Source of the DNA: Symbiodinium natans | Taxonomy: Eukaryota; Sar; Dinophyceae; Suessiales; Symbiodiniaceae | DNA length: 64,000 bases | Direction: 5' to 3' | Assembly (NCBI GenBank): GCA_905221605.1 | Contig: CAJNDS010000166.1 | Span: forward strand, 25,001-89,000 | In this document: one piece after another, positions 34,421 to 44,371 of the stretch | Layout: each line of letters begins with the position of its first letter | Position numbering within the stretch: position 1 is the first letter of the stretch | Position numbers and translations under genes: made by a program | The notes under the pieces: model-generated | Database searches by the model: none | Seen by the model: the letters and a program-made list of their open reading frames with translations, nothing else | Told to the model about the DNA's origin: nothing

Positions 34421-35438
34421 GGAGAGAGAGAGAGAAGAGAAAGAGAAAGAGAAAGAGGAAGAGGACATGCTCACGCGGCAGTCGGGAGCAGGGATAGTTC
34501 CGCTGCCCGCAGGCGCAAGGTCTAAGCCAGCAGCAGCCGAACGGCCTCCTTGTGTGACTCCTCCAGAGCTGTAGCTGTGAGGATGCTAAGGTCCACCTGC
34601 TTGATCACCTCACAGTCATTGGGTCCAGGCATACAGCTTTGAGACGTTGTTGCTGCAAGGTACCTCACGTCTTGCAACTGCACTGTGGCACATCTTCATC
34701 ATCTACCTCCTCATGCAGATCGCGCTTGCGCTACGCGCGTTCCTGAATTCCACGAGAATCTGAAGTCTTATGCTTATGCTGCCAGCTCGAGCTTGCCAGG
34801 GCGAGGAGGCAGTTGGGCCAGCTCACTTAGGTGTGTGCTATCACCACGATGCTTCAGCATCTCGGATTCTGGGCTCCGCACGCGAAGGGCGCCGCCTGCG
34901 GATGGGCTCTAGGGTCTTTGATATGGCTTTTTTGTGATGCGAGGAAGCTCCGGGACGGGCACAACGCAGCATGAAGTCGAAATGTCGTTCGGGCGCAGCT
35001 ACGAGAGCCAGACCCTTCTTCAACGCTTCCGTGCCAGGGTGCGGCGCAACAATTGGGCAACCAGAGCCGGCGTTGTTCTTGCGACAGCCCCTTACATTCT
35101 ATAGTGTACTATATACAACAGTATTTTTCACAGATTCTTAGATCTATGTGTACGTTATGGCTGCAGGGCTCGAGGCCCTTCGAGGAAAGGCTCGAGGCAG
35201 TGGCAGTCATATTGGATGTACAGCTATGGTCCTGACTTCACTGGCCGCTTTGACGCAAAGCTTGGGTCATTCAGGAACGTTCATGAAGTTTCTGTGAGAA
35301 GGCTTCTAGCAGATGCTTTAACACCCCTGCTACGGTTACTCAGTTAGTTTCGTTCCTCAACAAGAACCCAGATGCGGCGTTGCGATGCCGAAAGCCCGCC
35401 TTCTCCCTCAGCGCGGGACTTCACCAGTGTGGCAACGC
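26035..35438 (-). CDS. NEK-like protein kinase 2, tandem paralogue of kinase 1
   Basis: Kinase-domain exons in order on the minus strand: about 35,395-35,438 ([13 protein letters not shown]); about 34,531-34,608 ([10 protein letters not shown]...[12 protein letters not shown], beta3/alphaC); 33,554-33,582 (THQHIIAYY); about 33,065-33,156 ([19 protein letters not shown], then DLASLI); about 32,937-32,972 ([14 protein letters not shown]); 32,428-32,455 (FIHSKRILH); about 31,916-31,965 (the R of HRD is completed across the junction, then [16 protein letters not shown]); about 30,979-31,026 ([17 protein letters not shown]); about 29,538-29,621 ([19 protein letters not shown] then ASNVAAL); about 29,140-29,217 ([13 protein letters not shown]); about 28,467-28,515 ([12 protein letters not shown]); about 26,035-26,070 ([12 protein letters not shown]). 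The DFG and APE exons are not located. Exon order and junction positions parallel kinase 1, so the two are tandem duplicates. One intron holds a cox1 NUMT. The 5' end is not defined. Confidence 0.83.
26281..26689. other. AT-rich flank of the NUMT, probably mitochondrial noncoding DNA
   Basis: Composition matches the adjacent cox1 copy rather than the nuclear surroundings. It contains repeated GTGAATGA-type motifs and an inverted repeat (ATTGTATTTGC ... GCGAAATACAAT at about 26,657-26,695). Dinoflagellate mitochondrial intergenic DNA is known for such hairpins. Its presence suggests that DNA, not RNA, was transferred. The left limit is uncertain. Confidence 0.5.
26690..28137 (-). pseudogene. 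cox1: Nuclear copy of mitochondrial cox1 (NUMT), frameshifted
   Basis: AT-rich minus-strand sequence encoding most of cytochrome c oxidase subunit I. The first open segment (27,892-28,131) has [20 protein letters not shown] and [11 protein letters not shown]. The second (about 27,156-27,974) has [19 protein letters not shown], with the haem/copper-ligand region, and [15 protein letters not shown] third frame (about 26,996-27,180) has [15 protein letters not shown] and [17 protein letters not shown] fourth (26,793-26,996) has [20 protein letters not shown] and FNVMPRRIP. At least three frame changes and a missing N-terminus (about 35-40 residues) make it non-functional. The homology continues to about 26,690, into the expected C-terminus. 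It lies in the kinase 2 intron between the ALNKNP and ERATAEEL exons. Confidence 0.93.
28380..28462. repeat. Interstitial telomeric array (CCCTAAA)11
   Basis: Near-perfect. It ends only a few bases from the kinase 2 exon at about 28,467, so on the sense strand it is (TTTAGGG)n right after the donor. Confidence 0.95.
30412..30452. repeat. Poly(C) tract joined to poly(A)
   Basis: About 27 C followed by about 13 A. Similar C-to-A junctions occur at 1,353-1,396 and 10,553-10,571. Proline-rich open frames through it are artefacts. Confidence 0.9.
32282..32376. repeat. Telomeric array with (TCATAGGG)n insertion
   Basis: TTTAGGG units are interrupted by about five TCATAGGG-like units and then resume. 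It lies in the kinase 2 gene, downstream of the 32,428-32,455 exon. Confidence 0.85.
33634..33743. mobile_element. Family A element, well preserved
   Basis: CACATGGGGGTTTTCGAAAT and TATTTTCGTAAACTCCCACA followed by T are inverted over about 22 bp. The core has GGTACCTTATTGGGATCC and AAGGGAATCCTACTATTTGG. A good type copy for the family. It lies in the kinase 2 intron upstream of the 33,554-33,582 exon. Confidence 0.85.
33959..34060. mobile_element. Family D element, relative of the SNM1 intron
   Basis: The ends CCTTAGTAGCCCAGCAA and CACTGGGCTCCCAAGG are inverted. The interior GTTGGTTGCCTGATAGGG and AGGGTCAAGGGTACC match the element that forms the SNM1 intron. Confidence 0.75.
34364..34460. 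repeat. (GA)n microsatellite
   Basis: About 45 GA units with a few interruptions, grading into GAAAGA. It lies in the kinase 2 gene just downstream (sense) of the exon at about 34,531-34,608. Confidence 0.95.
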
Positions 35439-35477
35439 CTTCGCGGACGTGATTCTGAGGTCTCTACTGCGCTGCCC

Positions 35478-35546
35478 GTTTTAGGGTTTAGGGTTTAGGG
35501 TTTAGGGTTTACGGTTTAGGGTTTAGGGTTTAGGGTTTAGGGTTGG
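35478..35546. repeat. Interstitial telomeric array (TTTAGGG)9
   Basis: It lies 40 nt upstream, in the transcribed sense, of the first recognised kinase 2 exon. Confidence 0.9.
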
Positions 35547-37651
35547 GACGATGCCCAATCCAGCATGGACATTCTGCAAGGTTGGAAGCTTGCCGGGTAT
35601 TGTCTAAACCTAGATAAGACTCTATATCATGAATGGAAGCCACTTCTTGTAAATATCTTACATGAAGTGGCACATCTAATACAGCTATCATTAGGAATTG
35701 GTGAAGATGGCCTTTGGGTGGGGCCCAACATACCTGCCTGTCCCTGAACCACTTTGGGATCTCCTAGAGTCCTACCGAGTACAGCCACGCAAGGCGATCC
35801 ATATGTTGCTGAGGCATGGGAGCCCTTGTCCTTTAGGTAGTACTCCTGACCACCTCTTCCCAGGTCTCCCCTCACTCTACGTCCCCTGCCCACCCGTTCC
35901 CTTTTTCTTCCCCTCTCTCTCGCTCTCTCTCGAAATCTGGGCTGGTGGCCGAAGGCACCACCTTGGCTTTTTGCTTTGCTTGTCTTAGGGCTTGAGAGTT
36001 GAGAGGTTCACTCTGATTGTTTAGCACAGGCTAAGAGGATTGCTGCCTTCCCAACTTTGGAGGACTGGGTGAGGTTCACCGTCACAGGCTCGTTTACGGC
36101 GCAGAGACACAGGGGGCACCAGAACTATGGGCACGCTGATGGCACACGGTGGCTTCAAGTACTTGAAACCTTCCCACCCTAAAGGCTAAACCCGAAACCA
36201 TAAACCTGTATCAAATTCCCCGGGGCCTCAGGTCAACTGTGAGCTAAACCCTTGGGGATATAGACCCTCTCCATAAGGTCCCTGTGTAAGGGAGCCATCT
36301 TGAGCTTCCTCAGACAAAGTCAGAACAAAGCCACAACAATGAGTCAAAGGGGAAAGAGTCCGTCAAAATTGCGCATAGCTCTCAACACGACCCTGCACTC
36401 CAGTGAGGAACGGCACGGCTGGGTCATTGGACCCTGTGAAAGAAGAAGCTTGGCTTGCTAGACGCTCCACAATCTTTCCAGCCTTGGATTCGGGGCGTGG
36501 CCCCCTTCTTAGGGTCCCCTTATCCTACCTAGGACAAGCTGGAGCTGGTTTAGGGGTTTAGGGGTTTAGGGGTCAGGGCTCACGTGCGATTCTAACCCGG
36601 GAAACCCCCAATCTCGACGAGGCGCGGCCAAGAGTCTTGACCTGGCATTTGCGGGGGTGGGGCTTAGGGTCCCCAATGCTTGGAAAGCCCCGCTTGGGGC
36701 TGGTGCAAGCACCGAGTCGTACCGAGAAATTCCCGCATTTTCCAATGAGGGTGACAGCATACTCCTCACGCCCCCCACTCCCATGTACAGCCAAGAGAGA
36801 AGACATGTCAAACCTCCCGCAGAGCGTACTTGTCTTTGACCATGATTCTGAACATAATCATGCTTTTCGAGGCACAAGAAATCGGCTCTCAGGTTTACTC
36901 GACATGATACGATAAAGTACAATGTCCAAGACGGACTTGCGTAAGCAGTGTGCAGCTGGGTCCCGCTTTTTCACAAAAAGCTGTCCGTTTCAACCCCCGT
37001 TCGGCTGCTTGACACTGAGGGAGGAAATGTGCTCCCCTAGGTTGAATCGAGAGGATGTTGGGAGACCCTGCTCACGAGGTCATTGGGTGTGCGTCCCAAA
37101 GACCCTGCAAAGCACGACAAGATCTCCAGGCTGGCTGCCCGGCCTCTTCGTAGTGTTCCAATGGGTCATCACTCCTGAGGCAGTTGCCGCATGGTCTTTT
37201 TGGGCTATTCTGAGGAGTTTGCGCCGCAAGCTGTGCAAGGCATGTTCCCGTGACGACTTGTTGCTAGGGGCAGTAGCCGTGCAGGTATACGTATGGTATA
37301 TGTGCCACCCCACATACCCTTCTGCATGATTTTGCATCCTACGACTCTACGGCCCTCCCAGCGCCCTGATAGGGTCCCCGGCGTAGTGCCGGAGCCTTCA
37401 CGGGTGACTGTCGCCATCAACTGGGATTGCAGCCCCTAGATCCTACGTTTTGCAACGCTTGCACCTGAAACACGAAACATGTGGCTGCAGTATCTGGAGA
37501 AGCTGCAAGCGGAAAGACCTTTTTGCTCATGTACATGCCCTGCTGCATGCCCCGCCCCGCCGTGTCTTGATCTGGAATGCGGCATGAAGACTAGGTCAAC
37601 ACCTCCGAGTCCGAGTCATTTGCCGCAACCTGCTTACTACCATCTGCACAG

Positions 37652-37763
37652 CTTGGGATGTTCCCCCTTGTGCTAACAGTCCTTAACATGGGTTAACCCC
37701 CCCCCCCCCCCCCCCATTCTAATCCCTATTAAGGAGCTGCTAGTTTCAGGGGGAACATCCCAA
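37652..37763. mobile_element. Family B element with poly(C) core
   Basis: CTTGGGATGTTCCCCCTTG and AGGGGGAACATCCCAATG are inverted. The inner AACAGTCCTTAAC mirrors TTAAGGAGCTGCT. The centre has expanded to about 16 C. Confidence 0.8.
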
Positions 37764-38502
37764 TGCACAGCAGGCGTTGGCCATCCTGGGGGTCGGGCAT
37801 GGGGACTCGGGACATCTTCTGGCCCTGCGATTGCCAGCCCTGCCCTGCCAATGCCCAGGTGCATGCTGGCCCCAGATTGCCCATAGTTTTGCCCCTGTTG
37901 CCCATTTTCAGCTCATGAACTTCCACAAATAAGGGGCGGATAAGTCAGGCCTTATTCCCTGCCCACGACAGTGTGTCCCACGCATGCAGAATGCACTCTA
38001 CCTCCTATAACTTATACCTTGTTGAAAGCTGACGAGCTTCTGGAGAGTCAGGGATGAATCACCGAACAGAATCAGACATGGCGTAATCGGAAAATGCGAG
38101 CCGACTCAGCCAACAGCCGGGGCTTAATCGAACAAAACGCCAAGGTCTCAATCGAAAAACGCCAGGGCTCGATCAGAATGCATGAAAGTCTGGCGTGAGG
38201 CCTTGATTCCGGCAAGGCCTCAAGGGGTCCTTTCTTGGAGGCGTTGCCGGCGCTTTCTGACCCATTGAGAACTGACGTGTCCTGATTCCGGGCCTGAGCA
38301 TACCGATTCACGGAGGCTTGCTGTAGCCCTGTCACACTTCACCCCATGAGCGTGTCTGGGGTGCAGGACCTTGCAGCGGGCTTTTCCGGACTGCTTTGCA
38401 CGGCACTGCTTGCCGACACCATAACTTTAACACCACACCTTGACATGCAGCATGGATGGAAAAAACCGGCATATGCCGGCATGCTCCCACGCTAAGGCGT
38501 GC

Positions 38503-38606
38503 AGAGGTTTCCGAAGATAGGGGACCCTTTATATAGACCCCCAAATAGTAGGATTCCTATATAACAAGGACACCGATGAGGTGCCCTAACTTCGGAAACC
38601 CCCCAT
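38503..38606. mobile_element. Family A element, reverse orientation
   Basis: AGAGGTTTCCGAAGATAGGG and ACTTCGGAAACCCCCCATG are inverted. The core CCAAATAGTAGGATTCC is the reverse complement of the family core. Confidence 0.75.
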
Positions 38607-38867
38607 GTGCGGCAAGGAGCCTGGGTCTGGGCTTCTGGGGGCCCTCGCTGCTTAGCAGACTGAGATCCCGAGCTGCGATGAACGTAGGATTTAGGGTTTA
38701 GGGTTTAGGGTTTAGGGTTTAGGGTTTAGGAGGATTTTTTTTTTGGGCTTTAGGGTTTAGGTTGAAGCTTCGGAAGGCAAAAAAATAGCAGAAGGCTCTC
38801 GAGCCGCCCCGTCTCACCAGCGCCAGTTCCACGGCATCCTCAGCCTCTTCCTTACTTTTTCCAATTT

Positions 38868-38936
38868 AGGGTTTAGGGTTTAGGGTTTAGGGTTTAGGGT
38901 TTAGGGTTTAGGGTTCAGGGTTTAGGGTTTAGAAAA
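38868..38936. repeat. Interstitial telomeric array (TTTAGGG)9
   Basis: Near-perfect, with one TTCAGGG unit. Confidence 0.9.
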
Positions 38937-39005
38937 AAAGGTTAAACTTCATGATTCCTACTAAGTAAGGAAACCCAAGAAGTTATAAAAGTTCAATAAT
39001 GTTGG

Positions 39006-42000
39006 CTAAGTGAGCTTCTGCAGCAGGGGTGGCGAGGAGAAGCCGCATGCTGCGAGGGCGCGGTAGGTCTCCTTTTTCATCCTCGGGGACCAGAGGAACC
39101 CCAACATTGGGGTCATAATACCCTGCACCTGCTCTAACTCCTGTGTAAGGTCTATCGAAAATTTGGTGTCAGAATGCCCTTTTTCTGCTATAAATCCTAT
39201 TTAGGGTATCAATGAACCCTAAGCCCTTCTAGGGTTCGTTTAAGCCCCAAGGATCTGCTTGGTGCCCACCACAAGGAAGCCCGCGGTGGGCGCAAAGTCG
39301 CCGAAGGTTGATTGCAGCAGGGGCGGGTCGATGCGGGATCGCACGCAACCTTCCTTGGGGACGAAATGAACCCCAAAATTGGGGCTATTCTGCCCTGACT
39401 ACTCTAATTCCTATGATGAAGGTATATGAACCATAAACCCTTCTAGGGTTCATCTCGTCCCCAAGGTTCATGGTCTTCTCTTGAAAGGGCAAAGACCACC
39501 TGGAATCGGCCCGGATGCTGCTGTGCCAGCTCCTGCAGCTCCTCCTGCCAGAAAACATCCATCCAAGTCTTGTTGCCCCAAAGCAAGACCACCCGCTCCA
39601 CGACGTCAACGGGCTTGGCAAGCTGGGACCTAGCCACCGGCAGCGCCTCCGTGATCCCCACGCCGAAGGCGATGAGGCCCACGTGCTGCTGCTGGTTCAA
39701 CGCGTGGGCGAGCCAGGGAACCGGCGCAGGGCCCGAGATCATGGCCTGGTCGCCCACAGCCAAACTGTCCTCGGTCTCTGGGGCGGGGGGGGGGGGTAGG
39801 GGGCGAGGGTAGGGGTGGGGGGTGGTGGGGGGGGGAGGGGAGGGTAGGGTGAGGGTAGGGGTGGGGGCGGGGGTGGTTGGGGGGTATGACACCTCTTCTT
39901 GGAAACGAAGGATCCTTGGCTTAGGATACTCAGAGGCTCAAAAGCAAAGCTTGTGACTGAGCAGATCCGGCGTCCAGGTGCCCGGAGCATTGGCCTCCGG
40001 GGTAGATCTTCACCGCCAGGTCCTTGGTTGTCCCTTGGGATGTTCCCCCCTTCACTAAACCTGGGGCAGTGATTATAATACCATAAGGATTGTTTGTAGA
40101 AGGGGGAACATCCCAAGTTGTCCAGTTACTGGTGCACTCAAAGGCTGCCAGCGCCCTGCACATGACTGCGGCGAACACATGCGGAGCAAACAGGAACCCT
40201 CTCTAAGAACCCTGTTGCGTCCAACCCTCTCTCTAACCCCTAAAACCCCTTTCTGACCCTTCTCTTTTCAGCCTAAACCCCCAACCCCCAACCCCCAAAC
40301 CCTAAACCCTAAACCCTCAAACCTAAACCCTAAACCCTAAACCCCTCAGGTCATGTTCCCAGACTTGGGCTTCGCTGAGGATCGAAGCTCCCGGCACGCT
40401 GGCCCGGCGAGACGGGTGAGTACGACCGCACCGATCCAGCCGCACTCACCTCTGGAGAAAGAGGTTTAGGGTTTAGGGTTTCGCCACCCGCACTGCGCGC
40501 ACACAAGCACCCGCTCCGCAGGGTTAAGCCGAGGTCTCCGGGAGTGGACATGCTACTGTGAGCGCACCACGAAAAGGGTTCGGACCAGCAGGAGGTCCCC
40601 TTCAGGCGAAGGTCTGCGTCATTAACTGATGGAGCCACCGGCGCGTGTAGTGCTACTAACAAAGACTACTAAAAGGGGACACAACACCAACACCACACCA
40701 GCCCAAGGCAAGGTAGCTCCACATCGTCTCTCCTGCCTTTCAGGCATCGGTCGTCACTCCTAGTCCCACTCTCGGTTGCAACAAAACGCCCAACATGGAT
40801 TTTAACAGTAAAAACCAACCACAAGCCCGATCTGTCTGCGCTTGCCCCCGCGTACCCCTCGTATGCTTGGGGGCTAGGGAGCAGGGGAGGTCACACGGAG
40901 CACGGTCTTGAGGCTACCAAGGGCTAGCAACAAACCACCAGACATCGCTCCTAACACTGTAACAGAAACAGACCGGCGCGTGCTCCGACGGCCCTCGTGC
41001 AATCGAATTGGACTGCAGGCCTCGTTTGTCGAATTGGGGGGACCATGCACAGTTTGTGGTGGAGGGCAATGTTGGGGCGGTCATGCAGATCACAGTTTTG
41101 AGGTTTTCAAGGGAAGGCACCAAACCACCAAACATCGATCCCAACGCTGCAACGGAAACAGTCCGGTACGTGCTCCGACAGCAGGGTTTACGTAGGGTTT
41201 AGGGTTTAGGGTTCAGGGTTCAGGGTTCAGGGTTTAGGGTTGAGGCTTGAGGGTTTAAGAGGGGAAGAGAGGGGAAGATTGCGGACATCGGACCCGACAT
41301 GCCAGGACATGGCGAGGGGAACTTCACCAATGGCATGCGCTCTACAGAAGAGGACGGGCTGTTAGGCCTTCTAATCCCCAAAAAGGAACCCTATAAAGGG
41401 CCCTTTTTAAGGGATTATAGGGTAGAGTAGCCCATCCTGGTAAAGCTAAAAACAGGGGTTTTGGGGGGCTGAAGTGTCCGGCTTATTTACATACGTTCTT
41501 GTTTTTTTTTGTTTTTTCTTCCGTCCTTGCCGTCAGCCGAACAAAGTATGGCGAAAACAGACCCGTGAAAAATTAGGGAGTACGTCACTCTTATGCCAGC
41601 GTAGACCCCAAGCAGGAGAGACGATGCGGAGACGCCACAGTTCTTCAACGGATCAAGAGCACGTCAACTCCCCAAAACCCTGTTTAAGCACGGACTGAGG
41701 AGGCCCTAAACCCTAAACCCTAAACCCCAAACCCTAAACCCTAAACCCTGAACCCTAAACCAGGCACCTGCACGCAGTCTCCCAGGCCCATGTCGAAGCC
41801 CAAGGACTCCAGGGAGCAGCCCTCGGGAAGCTGGAAGGTGAAACGCCGCACCTGAGTGCTGAAGCGGAGGGGGTCGGGTTTAGGGTTTAGGGTTTAGGGT
41901 TTAGGGTTTAGGGTTTAGGGTTTAGGGTTTATGTTTAGGGTTTAGGGTTTAGGGTTTAGGGTTTAGGGTTTAGGGTTTAGGGTTTAGGGTTTAGGGTTTA

Positions 42001-43354
42001 GGGTTTAGGAGGGGGGGGGGTTGGGTGGGTCGGTCAACAATGGCATGTTGGCGGGTAGGCTTTCAACTTTCGGGGCTCGAGACGTCGTAATGTGCAGTCC
42101 ATGCCGGCTGTAACGCCGACATCTGTACTACAAAGACCAAGGATGCAGAGGAAGTGCGGAGCTCTGTTGGTCCGGAAATCCAATGCTGTTTTCCGAACAT
42201 CGGGGTGCCCCCTACTACTTTGCACCTAACCCCCATCCTTTAGGAATTCTGGTATTTCTCGAAGCAGGTCCACCCCGAAACGAACTGCAACTTAGCTCGT
42301 TGTCAGGAAAGAGCCATCTAAATCGAAGATGGCTCAACGCGAGCCAATGCACTCGAATTAACAGACACTTGATGAAAAAGCTCTATTCACATCTTTCTTC
42401 TTAGACCATAGATTTAGGGTTTAGGGTTTAGGGTTTAGGGTTCAGGGTTCAGGGTTCAGGGTTTAGGGTTGTGGTTTCACCTGAACTAGATTTGGCCCGG
42501 TTCGGTGAAGTATGTACTCTGTAAAACGCATTTGCAGGAGTTCGTGCTTAGCTAGTTTTCGGTGGAACCCAGAAAGTAAGGTTGTTTGCCTGAAGCTCGG
42601 TTGACCCCTCTCCAGCGACATGTCTCTCGACATCGAACTAGATTTGACCTACTGACAGATGTTTGGACTCAAATTTCCGTTCTGACTGCACATTCCAACT
42701 TCATGTACTTGAAAATGCACGTAAACTCACCAAGAAATCACCGCGTAGTGTGGTCATCACTGTAACCTTCTTGATTATGCCCTTACTTTTTCTTGCCGAA
42801 CTATATAGCTAGAGGAATTCCAAGATCAAATTGAACATAGTTCCGAATAGACTCTGAGCACATCTGATGTTCTCAAACTCCTGTTGCAGCTGAGTGAACC
42901 GCACTTACGCCAGCATACAGGCATAGAGCGAGCACCCTCGCAAAAAGCAAAACTGCTTGGATGCGCCCTAAACCCTAAACCCTAAACCCCAAGATCTTTT
43001 TGCATCCGGACTCGATTGGGTGTTGCCCTTTGAACCCAGGCCCTTTCCGTCAGCTGGCGCGAGACTACCCAGGGTACGTGTGCAGATATAGTTCACTGCA
43101 CTCTCCCTTCCGAACACAGTACAAGACATTCAAACCCATCCCGGCGTGTTGCCCTAAACCCTTAATCAAAATAATCACGCTTTAAATTGTAGCAGATGCT
43201 TCAAACGATCTGCCCTAAACCCTAAACCCTAAACCCTTAACCCTTAACCCTAAACCCGAAACACGGCCCCTTTCCAAACAAGCCCAGCAGCTGGAAAGCC
43301 TTCCTCGCCACCTTCGGCCAGGGTCTCCTTGGCCAGCAACTCAAAGGGGCGGAA
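39006..43354 (-). CDS. NADH-cytochrome b5 reductase-like FAD/NAD-binding flavoprotein (C-terminal part or whole)
   Basis: Flavin oxidoreductase passing electrons from NAD(P)H via FAD to a haem or other acceptor. Seven minus-strand exons: 43,304-43,354 (FRPFELLAKETLAEGGE); 41,768-41,851 (VRRFTFQLPEGCSLESLGFD, FAD-domain start); 40,384-40,449 (VRSYSPVSPGQRAGSF, the RxYxP-type FAD motif); about 39,983-40,022 (DLAVKIYPGGQCSGHLD); 39,470-about 39,782 (LAVGDQ...GP, HVGLIAFGVGITEALPVA, NAD domain; VVLLWGNKTWMDVFW; FQVVFALSREDH); about 39,250-39,353 (EGCVRSRIDPPLLQSTFGDF, then GFLVVGTKQIL); 39,006-39,081 (MKKETYRALAACGF...LLQKLT, stop at 39,006). Phase fits if three donors are GA (after GGE, GSF and EDH). 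No cytochrome b5 or molybdopterin domain was found upstream, so it may be a free reductase, or upstream exons up to 47 kb were missed. The usual CGPP signature is replaced here by VVGTKQ. Confidence 0.85.
39081..39252. mobile_element. Introner-like family E element, copy 2 (reductase last intron)
   Basis: The inverted ends are CCTCGGGGACCAGAGGAACC and GGGTTCGTTTAAGCCCCAAG followed by G. The 172-bp element fills the intron between the reductase exons ending QIL and starting MKKETY. The sense acceptor ...CCCCGAG lies inside the terminal repeat. The exact donor is ambiguous (GG or GC within the TTGGGGC repeat). Confidence 0.82.
39353..39466. mobile_element. Introner-like family E element, copy 1 (reductase penultimate intron)
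   Basis: CCTTGGGGACGAAATGAACC and GGTTCATCTCGTCCCCAAGG are inverted over 20 bp with one mismatch. The 114-bp element coincides with the intron 39,354-39,469 deduced from phase (SREDH joined to EGCVRSR). The sense acceptor CCCCAAG is the element's own end and the donor is GA. Confidence 0.85.
40034..40117. mobile_element. Family B element in a reductase intron
   Basis: CTTGGGATGTTCCCCCCTTC and AGAAGGGGGAACATCCCAAG are perfectly inverted over 17 bp. 84 bp, no ORF. It ends about 10 bp from the acceptor of the reductase exon at 40,022. Confidence 0.9.
40885..41188. repeat. Direct duplication of about 100 bp
   Basis: The segment 40,889-40,993 (GGTCACACGGAGCACGG ... CCGGCGCGTGCTCCGAC) recurs with about 80% identity at 41,080-41,183, 190 bp downstream. 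It lies in a reductase intron. No coding signal. Confidence 0.8.
41877..42009. repeat. Interstitial telomeric array (TTTAGGG)19
   Basis: About nineteen units with a single TTTATG defect. It starts 26 nt upstream, in the transcribed sense, of the reductase exon at 41,768-41,851. Confidence 0.95.
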
Positions 43355-43371
43355 CTGCCTCAGGGACTCCA

Positions 43372-43434
43372 GGGTTTAGGGTTTAGGGTTTAGGGTTTAG
43401 GGTTTAGGGCTTAGGGTTTTCGGTTTAGGGTTTA
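43372..43434. repeat. Interstitial telomeric array (TTTAGGG)8
   Basis: Starts 17 nt upstream (sense) of the first recognised reductase exon. Ends with TTTTCGG and TTTAGAGG variants. Confidence 0.9.
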
Positions 43435-43746
43435 GAGGGACTTCAGGAGAACCTACTTTTGGGACATGATGGCCCCCTCCTAACATCTCTGGGACCTTCG
43501 GACCATCATAGACATTACATATGCCCATTTTCATACCATAGCATTAAGATCATGTTTTGACATACATAGATATACATATGTAATATGTATATATAACCGG
43601 TATCTTGCAATGTACTGTATAATATGTCCTTAGCAGATATTCCATACTTCGAGGACTGCCCATGTGGGAACGCTCAAGGCCTCATCGGCTTCATGGCCAT
43701 CCCGAGCTGCCCAAGAGAGCCGGTGCTTAAGGTGAATGTCTTGAGT

Positions 43747-43896
43747 CTTGGGATGTTCCCCCTAGAACTCACAGCTCCTGAATAGGAATTTGAATTGGGG
43801 GGGGGGGTACTATAATCCCTGTATACTCACAGCTCCTTAATGGGGAATACTATAATCCCTATTAAGGACTGCTAGTTTCAAGGGGAGCCTCCCAAG
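43747..43896. mobile_element. Family B element with partial internal duplication
   Basis: The ends are CTTGGGATGTTCCCCCTAG and AAGGGGAGCCTCCCAAG. The inner unit TACTATAATCCCTxTAT with CTCACAGCTCCTxAATxGG occurs twice. A G11 run lies in the middle. Confidence 0.75.
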
Positions 43897-44229
43897 GTGA
43901 ATGTCCTTCCTGGAAAGCCAGCGCTTGGAGGTTCATGCGTACTTGTAACCCCAATTCTAACTCTACGTCTAGCCCATTTAGAGGACTTAGCGGGCTGATA
44001 AGTGCAGTTGGAATTTCGGCTATACTTACGCAGTTCTTAACGGTAAGTTATGAGGTCCCCTCCTACACTAAATAGGGATTCTAGTACCCCCGATTATAAT
44101 CCCCAATAAGGACTGCTAGTATAAGGGGGAACCTGCCAAGTAAAGGAGCCGCGGTTGAGGGTTTCAGGCCCCGGTGGTTCGACGCCGAAACGGCTGCAAC
44201 AGCTCTGCTTGCAAATGCTTGGCGGTTCG

Positions 44230-44371
44230 TTTAGGGTTTAGGGTTTAGGGTTTAGGGTTTAGGGTTTAGGGTTTAGGGTTTAGGGTTTAGGGTTTAGGGT
44301 TTAGGGTTTAGGGTTTAGGGTTTAGGGTTTAGGGTTTAGGGTTTAGGGTTTAGGGTTTAGGGTTTAGGGTT
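44230..44371. repeat. Longest interstitial telomeric array, (TTTAGGG)20
   Basis: Twenty essentially perfect units. It is flanked on the right by non-telomeric AT-rich DNA, so it is not a chromosome end. Confidence 0.97.

Larger units (their letters stand above)
35560..39000. other. No recognisable gene between the reductase and kinase 2
   Basis: Unique DNA with two inverted-repeat elements (37,652-37,763 and 38,503-38,606) and telomeric blocks at 38,686-38,728 and 38,868-38,936. Minus-strand exon candidates with TTTAGGG on their right are about 38,620-38,685 (TFIAARDLSLLSSEGPQ) and about 38,785-38,868 (KSKEEAEDAVELALVRRGG). They could be 5' exons of kinase 2 or a separate small gene. I see no domain. 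The open frames at 36,566-37,329 on both strands have no recognisable features. Confidence 0.5.
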
